The position numbers were made by a program, and so were the translations under genes. DNA of 64,000 bases from assembly GCA_905215385.1 (NCBI GenBank), contig CAJMPY010000001.1, positions 121,180-185,179 on the forward strand. The letters run 5' to 3'. Below, in pieces: positions 33,740 through 42,152 of this stretch. Within the stretch, counting starts at the first letter, position 1. Each line of letters opens with the position of its first letter. A model generated the notes under the pieces. It had not been told where the DNA came from, ran no database searches, and worked only from the letters and a program-made list of their open reading frames with translations. The stretch is from an uncultured bacterium. GTDB lineage: Bacteria; Actinomycetota; Coriobacteriia; Coriobacteriales; Coriobacteriaceae.

Positions 33740-34303
33740 CGATTTCCTCGATGTCTACCTCGACTGCGATATGTCGCTCGCCGAGGCCGCGACGAGATGG
33801 TGTTGCGTCTGCCCCATTTGGTGCTTCTAGCTCAAATTTGATCTGATGTAAGGCCCGTGCAATCCTGCATGGGCCTTTCTTTTGGCAATTGCTCGACCGA
33901 TTCGTGGCTTGAAACACAAATTATCGAGTTAAGGAGACATGGGGTCACACAGCGGCTCTCAGAGCGCCCGCCGCACTCCCCCGCCATTACCCTGCGGCGT
34001 CCTCGTATAGAGCCCATCCCGCTTGGCGTTTCGTTGCAACAGCCCACTTGTCCACCGATCAAGTGAACTACTGGAATAAATACAGCGACATGCTTGTCCG
34101 TTATAGTCGCTATATCTGTGTTAATCGCCGCGATAAATACAGCCTGTACTCGGCTGCATACCAGCTACGCGTATGTAGATTCATATCGCGTTAATAAATC
34201 GGCTCAAGCGCTTGCAAAACGCGCAAGTAACCGCAAAAGGCGATTATCGCGTAGGTAGATTTTTGGCACCCTGTTGCTTAATCAAAATTAAGCAATTGCT
34301 TAA
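33740..34303. other. Non-coding gap after the GC-rich island
   Basis: No long gene is visible. There is a terminator at 33851-33883 and one 23-codon reading frame with a good ribosome-binding site (ATG 33939). Further right is an A/T-richer stretch with an 11-base direct repeat, ATAAATACAGC, at 34076-34086 and 34133-34143. GTAGATT-containing short repeats occur near 34175 and 34250. The composition drops sharply from the ~70% GC island. This may be the island's right edge. Confidence 0.5.
33851..33883 (+). terminator. Terminator downstream of the two-component system
   Basis: AGGCCCGTGCA and TGCATGGGCCT form an 11-bp stem (one G-T pair) with a 4-base ATCC loop and a following TTCTTTT. Confidence 0.85.
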
Positions 34304-34336
34304 AACAAAAAAGGTCAGGCACTAGGTGCCTGACCT
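34304..34336 (-). terminator. Terminator of tRNA-Pro
   Basis: On the minus strand the stem GGTCAGGCAC / GTGCCTGACC, with a short loop, is followed by TTTTTTGTTTT, directly after the tRNA. Confidence 0.85.
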
Positions 34337-34345
34337 GCAAACTTC

Positions 34346-34422
<77 letters not shown>

Positions 34423-34502
34423 AAGCTTTTGTTTGTTGCTCTGCTCTCGCTCGCAACAGGGAGTATATTAACCCGAAACTTTAGACTTGTGCAAGAACTT
34501 TT

Positions 34503-35714
34503 TTACAAATTTTGAAGCAAGTCCAAAATTGTATCTGCGAGCTGGGGTTTTGTTAGAACGGGAAGTTCTTGCGTACCCGTTGTGCTCACAATCCAGGCCT
34601 TGTTAGTGTCGGTTCCAAAGCCTGAATCGGCGCGCGAGACATCGTTGGCGATAATAACATCGCAACCCTTGCGGGCAAGTTTGCGCTGCGCGTACTCCAC
34701 GACGTTATCGGTCTCGGCCGCAAATCCGATCACGCATCGCTCGCCTTTCTGACGCGAGAGCTCGGCCAAAATATCGACCGTCTCGACCAGTTCGATGCGA
34801 TCCAAGCGCTCGTTGGCCTTTTTGAGCTTATGGTCCGCCGGGGCCGCCGGCGTGTAGTCGGCGACGGCGGCGGCGCAAATGGCCGCGTCGGCCGTCTGAA
34901 AGGCGCTCAGCGCTGCCTTGAGCATTTCTGAGGCGGTCTGTACGTGCACGCACTCCACACCGCGGGGAACGTCGAGCGATGTCGGTCCCAGCACGAGCGT
35001 GACGGCGGCACCGCGACGTGCGGCCTCCCCCGCCAGGGCGATACCCATCTTGCCCGAAGAACGGTTGCCAATGAATCGCACCGGGTCGATCGGCTCGTGC
35101 GTGGGGCCGGCGGTGATGACGATGCGCTTGCCCGTCAGGTCTTGCGGCACGGGGTTGAGCACCTCACAGACAGCCTCGACGACGTCCTCGGGCTCGCTCA
35201 TGCGTCCCGTGTCCACGTCGCCGCAGGCAAGGTAACCGCTACCCGGACCCACAACATTGACACCGCGCTCGCGCAGCGTGGCCATGTTGGCCTGCGTGGC
35301 CGGTGCCTTCCACATGCCATTGTTCATGGCCGGTGCGATCACGATGGGGCGCGGCGTGGCAAGCAGCGTGGTGGAGATGAGGTCGTCGGCGATGCCGTTG
35401 GCCATCTTAGCGATGATGTTGGCCGTCGCGGGCGCCACGACCACCACGTCGGGCTCCTGCGCCAGCGAGATATGGTGGATGGGGTCGGAGGGGTCGTCGA
35501 ATAGGCCCACGGCAACGGGCTCATTGGTGAGTGCGCGGAAGGTGAGCGGCCCCACGAACTCCGTGGCGTGCTCGCTCATGACGACCTTGACGTGGGCGCC
35601 GCGCTTTTGCAGCAGGCGTACGATGTTGCACGACTTATAGGCGGCGATCCCGCCGGTAATGCCCAGCAGGATCGTTTTTCCCTCAAGTTGCATTGAATTG
35701 TTGGGTGCCGCCAT
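34503..35714 (-). CDS. coaBC: Phosphopantothenoylcysteine decarboxylase/phosphopantothenate-cysteine ligase
   Basis: CoaBC carries out two consecutive steps of coenzyme A synthesis. The N-terminal flavoprotein decarboxylase (~10-185) shows GITGGIAAYKS, APATANIIAKMANGIADDL and PAMNNGMW; the active-site segment around GYLACGD includes the conserved cysteine. The C-terminal synthetase (~190-403) begins ITAGPTHEPIDPVRFIGNRSSGKMG and ends with a KKAN-type segment and ANDVSRADSGFG. The length of 403 aa is normal. The gene is 3 bases from the zinc-ribbon gene upstream and lies last in a long minus-strand series. Confidence 0.95.
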   Translation of the reverse strand: MAAPNNSMQLEGKTILLGITGGIAAYKSCNIVRLLQKRGAHVKVVMSEHATEFVGPLTFRALTNEPVAVGLFDDPSDPIHHISLAQEPDVVVVAPATANIIAKMANGIADDLISTTLLATPRPIVIAPAMNNGMWKAPATQANMATLRERGVNVVGPGSGYLACGDVDTGRMSEPEDVVEAVCEVLNPVPQDLTGKRIVITAGPTHEPIDPVRFIGNRSSGKMGIALAGEAARRGAAVTLVLGPTSLDVPRGVECVHVQTASEMLKAALSAFQTADAAICAAAVADYTPAAPADHKLKKANERLDRIELVETVDILAELSRQKGERCVIGFAAETDNVVEYAQRKLARKGCDVIIANDVSRADSGFGTDTNKAWIVSTTGTQELPVLTKPQLADTILDLLQNL

Positions 35715-35717
35715 CGT

Positions 35718-36437
35718 TTAAGCTTCCTTGTTCGGGAGCACCAGCAGGCGGTGGCAGTACGGGCAGTGCGTAATCTCGCTACCGTCGTGGTTGAGGTCAC
35801 TCATGGACGATGCCTGCAGCGCGGTGTGGCAGACCGTGGGGATGTTGCCCTTGATGGTCTCGACGGCCAGGCCGCGGAACTGCTTGAGCAGACGTTCGTA
35901 ATCGGTGAGCACGTCGGTCGGCAGCGTGGCGGCAAGCGCGGTGCGCTCCTTGGTGGCGGCATCGATCTGAGCCTGCAGATTGGCAGCCTTGGCGCGGGCA
36001 GCCTTGGTATCGGCCTTCACGCCCTCCTCGAACTTGGCGATGATGGCCTGCGCGCGAGCCTCTCGGTCAAGCGCTTCCTTATGGGCGACGACGACGTCCT
36101 TGCGGGTGTGCTCGATCTTGTCCAAGCGCTTGGCCAGGGTGGCGAGCTCGTTCTCCAGGTCCTGAACCTCGCGGTAGTCGGAGCCGTCCACGTGGCGCTT
36201 CTTGGCGGCCTCGATGGCGTTGTTGGTCTGAATCTCGGTGGTGTTGAGATCGTCGAGCTCAATGTCCAGATCCTTGCGCTGGGCGTAGAGCTTGGTCATC
36301 TCGGACTTGAGCTTCACATAGGTCTTGCGCTTGGAAGCGAGCTCCTTGAGCTCCGGCATATTGGCAAGTTCGCTCTTGTTGCGGGCGAGCTCCAAATCGA
36401 TCTGTTGCAGCTTGAGTAGCGTAGCGCCGGCGCTCAT
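35718..36437 (-). CDS. Coiled-coil protein with C-terminal zinc-ribbon remnant (DUF164-like)
   Basis: This 239-aa protein is almost entirely a coiled coil (~10-180; Lys, Glu, Leu and Ala rich), with a C-terminal segment like the C4-type zinc ribbon of the DUF164 family. The second pair is intact (HCPYCHRLLV), but the first pair reads PTVCHT instead of CxxC, so metal binding by four cysteines is doubtful. The family has no agreed function; it is often beside the Nif3-like gene, as here, where the start overlaps its stop (ATGA). ATG 36437 is supported by AAAGGAGA. Confidence 0.82.
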   Translation of the reverse strand: MSAGATLLKLQQIDLELARNKSELANMPELKELASKRKTYVKLKSEMTKLYAQRKDLDIELDDLNTTEIQTNNAIEAAKKRHVDGSDYREVQDLENELATLAKRLDKIEHTRKDVVVAHKEALDREARAQAIIAKFEEGVKADTKAARAKAANLQAQIDAATKERTALAATLPTDVLTDYERLLKQFRGLAVETIKGNIPTVCHTALQASSMSDLNHDGSEITHCPYCHRLLVLPNKEA

Positions 36438-37243
36438 AAGTTCTCTCCTTTTGTCACAGTCCACCATTGGCAAGGGTTCAGTATTTTAATCGCATGACGG
36501 GGGTCGACCCCGGCGTCAACTGCAGAGTTCATCAATATATCAACGAACGGCTCCTCGGAGCGGTCGTGGCCGAGCAAGATCACCGGCAGCCCGCGCAAGG
36601 CAAGGTCCTGTGCCACGTGGTAGCCTGCCTCGCCCGTCACGATAACATCTGCGCCCGCGGCGATGGCGAGCTCTCCAAAGTCGCCTAAGGAGCCGCCCAA
36701 AATGGCGATGGTGCGGCACGGGTGATCTGCCTCGCCCCACACGCGCGGGTCGCTGCCAAACTCCTGGGCGGCGCGGGCGGCAAGGTCGCGCAGGCTGCAG
36801 GGGTCGTTGAGGGTCGCAAGGGCGCCCAGACCGGTGAGTTCAGGCTCGTCCGCATGCTCCAGCGAGCTTATGGGCTTTGCGCCTAGCAAATCGCTCAGGC
36901 GAACGCGCGCTTCGTGCGAGCGGTCCAGGTTGGTGTGAAGCGAGATGATGCTCACGCCGCAACGAGCTGCCTCGTACAGCGCGGCGCTGCATTGGGGGCG
37001 TGTGGAATCCGACGGACAAAACGCCTCGGGCGCCTTGATATAGATGGGATGATGCGTTAGCAGCACGTTGGCGCCGGCCTCCTGGGCGCGGTGCACATTG
37101 GCTTCGGTCGCATCGAGTGCGCAGGCAACACCGGTAATCTCCGCGGCAGGGTCGCCGACGGAGAATCCTACATGGTCCCAACTCTCGGCATCGGTCTTGG
37201 GATAGCGTGCCAGCAGCGCGCGCTCAAGCTCGGCGACGATCAT
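36434..37243 (-). CDS. Nif3-like dinuclear metal-centre protein
   Basis: The 269-aa protein belongs to the Nif3/YbgI/YqfO family, hexameric proteins with a two-metal site. Metal-ligand histidines are in LLTHHPIY (~62-69), with further candidates in SLHTNLD and near the C-terminus (ILLGHDRSEEPFV). SWDHVGFSVGD is the conserved N-terminal segment. The family is proposed to act as a GTP cyclohydrolase I-like or a metal chaperone; the function is not settled. The start overlaps the nifS stop and its stop overlaps the zinc-ribbon gene start, so all three are translationally coupled. Confidence 0.88.
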   Translation of the reverse strand: MIVAELERALLARYPKTDAESWDHVGFSVGDPAAEITGVACALDATEANVHRAQEAGANVLLTHHPIYIKAPEAFCPSDSTRPQCSAALYEAARCGVSIISLHTNLDRSHEARVRLSDLLGAKPISSLEHADEPELTGLGALATLNDPCSLRDLAARAAQEFGSDPRVWGEADHPCRTIAILGGSLGDFGELAIAAGADVIVTGEAGYHVAQDLALRGLPVILLGHDRSEEPFVDILMNSAVDAGVDPRHAIKILNPCQWWTVTKGENL

Positions 37244-38418
37244 GCGGCGCCTACGATCGAGAGCAGCGTCTGGGCAAACTCGTCCAGATCGTCCGGATTC
37301 ACGCGGTCGTCAAAGGAAATGCGCAGTGCACCTAGTGCCTGCTCGCGACCAATGCCCATGGCGCTGAGCACATGGCTCGGGTCCATGCTGCCGCTCGAGC
37401 ACGCCGAGCCGGCCGAAACCTCAAAGCCGGCGGCATCGAGCTTGACGATGAGCTCCTCGGAGTCCATGCCATCAACGTAGATCGACACCATGCCCGGCAG
37501 GCGATCGGCCTGTGCGTAGTCGCCCATGGTGGCATGAATACGCGGATGAGCCGTAAGCGTGGCGTAGAGCTTGTCGGAAAGGGCTTGCAGCTTCGCGCGC
37601 TCCTGAGCCACATGGGGCGTCAGAGATGAGGCGGCAGCGGCAAAGGCGAGCTGCGTTCGCAGGTCTTGCGTGCCGGCACGACGACCGGCCTCCTGTCCGC
37701 CGCCAAAGATGCGCGGGCGCAGCGGCGTGCGGCTCTTAAGGTAGAGTGCGCCAGATGCCACGGGACCGCCAATCTTGTGGGCTGCGACGGACATGGCGTC
37801 GACGCCCAGCTCGGTGACATCGAGCGGAATATGCAGATACCCCTGGATGGCATCGGTGTGGAACAGGGCGCCAACGGTATGCGTGGCCGCGGCAAGCTCG
37901 CGGATGGGCTGCACCACGCCGGTCTCGTTGTTGGCAACCATGATGCTCACGAGCGCCACGTCGTCGCCTAGCAGCTCGACAAGCGTGGCAGGCTCAATGT
38001 AGCCCATGCGGCAGGGCTTCACCAGGTCGACGGTAAAGCCGGCGGCACGCAGCAACGGCAGGTTGTCCAGAATCGAATCGTGCTCGATGGCCGAAACGAT
38101 TACACGATTGCGCTTGCGATCGCGCTGACGAGCGCCCTCGGCAAGACCGAGCAGCGCCAGCTGGTTGGCTTCGGTGCCGCCGTTGGTCAGTACAATCTCG
38201 GACGGGCGGACGCGCGCGCCAAAGCTGCGGGCGATCTCGCGACGTGCAACCTCCAGACGCGTGGCAGCCTTGCGGCCGAGCGAATGCAGCGAGTTGGGGT
38301 TGACGCCGGCAAGCTCGCTGTCGTCGTATTCGCGCTGCGCAAGGAGCGCCTCGGCGCGCATGGGCGTCGAGGCGGCATAGTCAAGATTCACGGGTATGCG
38401 GTTTTGACCTGCGGTCAT
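37240..38418 (-). CDS. Cysteine desulfurase (NifS/IscS family)
   Basis: This PLP enzyme removes sulfur from cysteine for Fe-S clusters and tRNA thiolation. The 392-aa protein shows NLDYAASTPM, NGGTEANQLAL, SAIEHDSIL, MVANNETGVVQP, the PLP lysine in SVAAHKIGGP and the persulfide cysteine in GSACSSGS (~335). The short loop around the active cysteine indicates group I (NifS/IscS-like). No IscU or tRNA thiouridylase is adjacent; RimO and MiaB elsewhere in the window are plausible Fe-S clients. Confidence 0.93.
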   Translation of the reverse strand: MTAGQNRIPVNLDYAASTPMRAEALLAQREYDDSELAGVNPNSLHSLGRKAATRLEVARREIARSFGARVRPSEIVLTNGGTEANQLALLGLAEGARQRDRKRNRVIVSAIEHDSILDNLPLLRAAGFTVDLVKPCRMGYIEPATLVELLGDDVALVSIMVANNETGVVQPIRELAAATHTVGALFHTDAIQGYLHIPLDVTELGVDAMSVAAHKIGGPVASGALYLKSRTPLRPRIFGGGQEAGRRAGTQDLRTQLAFAAAASSLTPHVAQERAKLQALSDKLYATLTAHPRIHATMGDYAQADRLPGMVSIYVDGMDSEELIVKLDAAGFEVSAGSACSSGSMDPSHVLSAMGIGREQALGALRISFDDRVNPDDLDEFAQTLLSIVGAA

Positions 38419-38424
38419 AAGGGT

Positions 38425-39096
38425 TTATGCCTCCTGTGCGGCCTCGTTGCCCAGCTTCTGCAGCAGCGCAACCTCGGCAGCGGGATCTTCGGACTTAAAT
38501 ACGGCAGAACCGGCCACGAGCACGTTGGCGCCGGCCTTGACGACCTCGACAATGTTCTTGGAAGAAATGCCACCGTCGACCTCGATGAGGGGCGAAACGC
38601 CGTGACGCTCGCACATGGCCCTGAGCTCGTGGAGCTTAGCGATGGTGCCCGGGATAAAGCTCTGACCGCCAAAGCCCGGGTTCACGCTCATGAGCAGCAC
38701 CATATCGACGACGTCGATGATGCTCTCCAGCACGCACACGGGGGTGGCGGGGTTGAGCACCACGCCGGCCTTAACGCCGCGCTGCTGCAGATGGGTGAGC
38801 GTGCGGTGCAGGTGCGTGGAGGCCTCGTAGTGTACGGTGATCATATCGGCGCCGGCGTCTGCGTACCAATCGACCGTCTCGTCGGGGTTCGACACCATGA
38901 GGTGCGCGTCGACCGGTACATTGGTGGAGCGCTTGACGGCCTTGAGGATGTCAACGCCAAAGGTGAGGTTGCCGGTAAAGTGGCCGTCCATGACGTCGAA
39001 GTGCACGTAGTCGGCACCGGCGATCTTGTCGAGTTCGCCCTTGAGGTTGGCCATGTCGGCCGAGAGGACGGACGGAGCGATTTTAATGGAACCCAT
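38425..39096 (-). CDS. rpe: Ribulose-phosphate 3-epimerase
   Basis: Rpe interconverts ribulose-5-phosphate and xylulose-5-phosphate in the pentose phosphate pathway. The 223-aa TIM barrel begins KIAPSVLSADMANL, followed by HFDVMDGHFTGNLTFG, DAHLMVSNPDE, SVNPGFGGQSFIP and VDGGISSKN, all family signatures with metal-ligand His and Asp residues in place. It lies 6 bases from the cysteine desulfurase and 18 bases after gpsA on the same strand. Length is normal. Confidence 0.96.
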   Translation of the reverse strand: MGSIKIAPSVLSADMANLKGELDKIAGADYVHFDVMDGHFTGNLTFGVDILKAVKRSTNVPVDAHLMVSNPDETVDWYADAGADMITVHYEASTHLHRTLTHLQQRGVKAGVVLNPATPVCVLESIIDVVDMVLLMSVNPGFGGQSFIPGTIAKLHELRAMCERHGVSPLIEVDGGISSKNIVEVVKAGANVLVAGSAVFKSEDPAAEVALLQKLGNEAAQEA

Positions 39097-39114
39097 GGTA
39101 GTAGCCTTTCTGCG

Positions 39115-40122
39115 CTAGTCGGTGAGTCCGTAGAACTCTTGAGAAGGGACGCGGTCGGTGAGAATCTCGAGCGCCCTATCCAAAGTAACACCGTTGTAGA
39201 GCGTTTGCTCCACGGCAAAGGTGAGCGGAATGTCTACGCCCAGTGAACGGGCGAGTTCGCTCACGCTGCGGGCTGCGACGGCGCCCTCGACCACCATATG
39301 CGTACGCGTCTGGTACTCGTCGAGCGACACGCCGTGGGCAAACTCGTAGCCAAAGGTGCGGTTGCGCGAATGCTCCGAGGTACAGGTGGCAATGAGGTCG
39401 CCCATGCCGGCAAGTCCCATGCAGGTCATGGCCTGGCCGCCGCGGGCGTGCACCAGACGGCTGATCTCGGCCAGGCCGCGCGTCATGATGAGGGCGAGCG
39501 TGTTGTCGCCCGCACCAGAACCGGCGGAAATGCCGCACACGATGGCGATGACGTTTTTCATAGCGCCGCAAACCTCGACACCGGTCATATCCTGCGACAG
39601 GTAGATGCGGAAGGCCGTGGACAGCAGCAGCTCCTTAAAGGTCTCCCCCACCTGCTGGTCCTCGCTGGCGATGACGGCGGCAGAGAGCCCGCCGCGGCAA
39701 ATCTCCTCGGCATGGTTGGGGCCCGAGAGGGCCGCCACACGCCGCTCGTTGCCGATCTCGCTGGCAATGACCTCGCTCATGAGCAGGCCAGACTCGGGCT
39801 CAATGCCCTTGGTAAGGCAGAGCACCGGGGTGTTGGCGGCGATGAAAGGCGCTGCCTGATGACATACGCTGCGCAGGTGTGTGGAGGGCACGGCAAAGAT
39901 GATGGCGTCGGCGGCGTCGAGCGCTTGCGCCAGGTCCGTCGTGGCGACGACGTTGCCGGGCAGCTCGTAGTCCACCAGATACCGGGGGTTGCAGTGCTCG
40001 CCATTGATGCCGGCGGCCGTCTGCTCGCTGTGGGCCCACATGGTCACGCGCTCGGCTCGCGCGGCGGCAAGGCCGGCGACGGCGGTTCCCCAGGAGCCGG
40101 AGCCAATCAGCGCAACATTCAT
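39115..40122 (-). CDS. gpsA: Glycerol-3-phosphate dehydrogenase [NAD(P)+]
   Basis: GpsA makes sn-glycerol-3-phosphate, the backbone of phospholipids. The dinucleotide-binding motif GSGSWGTAVAGLAA is at the N-terminus, and catalytic KNVIAIVCG (Lys) lies near residue 188. The 335-aa length is typical. It lies directly downstream of plsY, which uses its product, so the pair forms a short lipid-backbone module. AGGAGAG precedes the ATG. Confidence 0.96.
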   Translation of the reverse strand: MNVALIGSGSWGTAVAGLAAARAERVTMWAHSEQTAAGINGEHCNPRYLVDYELPGNVVATTDLAQALDAADAIIFAVPSTHLRSVCHQAAPFIAANTPVLCLTKGIEPESGLLMSEVIASEIGNERRVAALSGPNHAEEICRGGLSAAVIASEDQQVGETFKELLLSTAFRIYLSQDMTGVEVCGAMKNVIAIVCGISAGSGAGDNTLALIMTRGLAEISRLVHARGGQAMTCMGLAGMGDLIATCTSEHSRNRTFGYEFAHGVSLDEYQTRTHMVVEGAVAARSVSELARSLGVDIPLTFAVEQTLYNGVTLDRALEILTDRVPSQEFYGLTD

Positions 40123-40131
40123 GATTCTCTC

Positions 40132-40815
40132 CTACTTATCGTCGGGCTTGGTGACGCGCTTGGTAAACGAGAGCTTGGACTCCTTACCGGCCATGAGCTT
40201 TTGGATATTCGCGCGATGGGCCCACACCACGGTGATGCCGATTATCGCCATGCAAAACTTAAGTCCCAGGCTGCTGTACGGAAAGACCGCGCAGGCGGCG
40301 ATGGGAAGACCGATGGCCGCGGCAAGCGAGCCCACCGACACAAACTTGGTGATGGCGACGGCCACGATAAACATGCCCAGCAGCGACAGGCCAATGGGCC
40401 AGTACCAGGCGAGGATGACGCCCAGACCAACCGCTATACCCTTGCCGCCATGGAAGTTGAGGTAGGGCGAGAAGATATGGCCCCACACCGCTGCCAGGCA
40501 AATGACGCCGAGCATCCAATCGCCGGGGGCTCCGGGCGCCATGATGCTTACGGGGAAGCCATAGCCCAAGTCGGCAATGAGCGGACGCGCGATAAGGACG
40601 CAGATGGCGCCCTTAAGGCAGTCGAGCAACAACGTGAGCGCGGCCACCTTAGGGCCGGCCACGCGCAGCGCATTGGTTGTGCCGATGTTGCCGGAACCCG
40701 CCTTGCGAATGTCGGTGTGGTTGAACACACGGCCCAAGATCAGGCCAAACGGAATCGCCCCGATGAAGAACGAGACCACGGCGCAGATGGCGGTCAGCAG
40801 AATCGGATTATGCAT
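40132..40815 (-). CDS. plsY: Glycerol-3-phosphate acyltransferase PlsY
   Basis: PlsY transfers an acyl group from acyl-phosphate to glycerol-3-phosphate, forming lysophosphatidate. The 227-aa protein has about five transmembrane helices. The conserved motifs are AGSGNIGTTNALRVAG, the HGGKG in LNFHGGKGIAVGLG, and a third around RHRANI-like AHRANIQKL. ATG 40815 (MHNPILL) overlaps the end of der by 8 bases. GpsA, downstream, supplies the substrate. PlsC at 44500-45228 would do the next acylation. Confidence 0.94.
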   Translation of the reverse strand: MHNPILLTAICAVVSFFIGAIPFGLILGRVFNHTDIRKAGSGNIGTTNALRVAGPKVAALTLLLDCLKGAICVLIARPLIADLGYGFPVSIMAPGAPGDWMLGVICLAAVWGHIFSPYLNFHGGKGIAVGLGVILAWYWPIGLSLLGMFIVAVAITKFVSVGSLAAAIGLPIAACAVFPYSSLGLKFCMAIIGITVVWAHRANIQKLMAGKESKLSFTKRVTKPDDK

Positions 40816-42142
40816 CCTTCTGTTCCTTCTTCCTAAAGAAGAGTCGAATGGGCGTGCCGGCAAAATCGAAGGTCGAGCGCATGCGGTTCTCCACGTAGCG
40901 CTGGTAGGTGTCGTTGACCAGGTCGCTGTGGTTGACGAAGAACGTGAACGTCGGCGGGTTGACGCCCGTCTGGGTCACGTAGTGCATGCGCAGGCGACGC
41001 TTGCCGTCTACCACGGTGTGGCCAAACTCGCGCAGGTCGGTGAGGAACGTATTGAGGCGCGAAGTGCTGATCTTTTGCGAGCGCGTCTTTTCGGCGGCGT
41101 CGACCATCGCCCAGATCTTCTCGACGCTGCGGCCAGTGAGGGCAGAGATGCGCAGGTACTGGGCCCAGGGAGCCATGACGCCCAGACGGCGGTCGATGGT
41201 CTCCATGCAGGCCTCGCGCTTACGGTCGTCGTCGAGCAGGTCCCACTTGTTGAGCAGCACAACGATGGCACAGCCGCGCTCGATGGCAAGACCCATGACC
41301 TTCTGGTCCTGTTCGGTAACGCCCACGGAGGCGTCGACGACGAGCAGCGCCACGTCGGCGCGGTCGATGGCGCGCAGGCCGCGGACCATCGAGTAGTACT
41401 CGATGTTCTCGTACACGGTGCTCTTCTTGCGGATGCCCGCGGTGTCGACCATGCGGTAGTGCTTGCCGTTGCGCTCCACGACGGTGTCGATGGCGTCGCG
41501 CGTCGTGCCGGCAATGTTGGACACGATAGAGCGGTCGGCGCCCAGGATGCGGTTGAACAGCGAGGACTTACCGGCGTTGGGGCGGCCGATGATGGCCACG
41601 TTCAGCGCATCGGGGAACTCGTCGGCGACCTCGTCCTCTTCCTCCGGAAGCAGGGCCACGATATCGTCGAGCAGGTCGCCCGTGCCATGACCATGCAGGG
41701 CCGAGAGCGGCGTGGGCTCACCGATGCCGAGCGAATAGAACTCCCAGATGCTGTCGTTTTCGCGATCGGGGTTGTCGAGCTTGTTCACCAGCAGAAAGAC
41801 CGGCTTGTCGCAGCGCTTGAGCATGCGGGCGACCGACTCGTCCTCCTCGGTGACGCCGGTGCGGCCATCGACCACAAACAGGATGACGGCGGCTTCCTCG
41901 GCGGCGGCGAGCGCCTGGTCGCGGATGGACGTGGCAAAGACGTCGTCGCTCTTGAGCGGCTCGATACCGCCCGTGTCGACGATGGTGAACTCGCGGCCGT
42001 TCCAATCGGCCGTGTGATACGAGCGGTCGCGAGTGACGCCGCGAGACTCGTGGACGATGGCGTCCGAGGTCTGGGCCAGGCGGTTAACGAGCGTGGACTT
42101 GCCCACGTTGGGGCGTCCGACGACGGCGACGATAGGTTTCAT
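40808..42142 (-). CDS. der: Ribosome-assembly GTPase Der (EngA)
   Basis: Der has two GTPase domains followed by a KH-like domain and matures the 50S subunit. The G1 motifs are GRPNVGKS (~9-16) and GRPNAGKS (~185), with DTGGI and DTAGI for G3, and NKLD and NKWD for G4. The C-terminal KH-like domain carries LRMHYVTQTGVNPPTFTFF. The protein is 444 aa. ATG 42142 is chosen because AAAGGAGAG precedes it. The upstream neighbour DUF512 is 10 bases away. Confidence 0.96.
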   Translation of the reverse strand: MKPIVAVVGRPNVGKSTLVNRLAQTSDAIVHESRGVTRDRSYHTADWNGREFTIVDTGGIEPLKSDDVFATSIRDQALAAAEEAAVILFVVDGRTGVTEEDESVARMLKRCDKPVFLLVNKLDNPDRENDSIWEFYSLGIGEPTPLSALHGHGTGDLLDDIVALLPEEEDEVADEFPDALNVAIIGRPNAGKSSLFNRILGADRSIVSNIAGTTRDAIDTVVERNGKHYRMVDTAGIRKKSTVYENIEYYSMVRGLRAIDRADVALLVVDASVGVTEQDQKVMGLAIERGCAIVVLLNKWDLLDDDRKREACMETIDRRLGVMAPWAQYLRISALTGRSVEKIWAMVDAAEKTRSQKISTSRLNTFLTDLREFGHTVVDGKRRLRMHYVTQTGVNPPTFTFFVNHSDLVNDTYQRYVENRMRSTFDFAGTPIRLFFRKKEQKDA

Positions 42143-42152
42143 CTGCTCTCCT

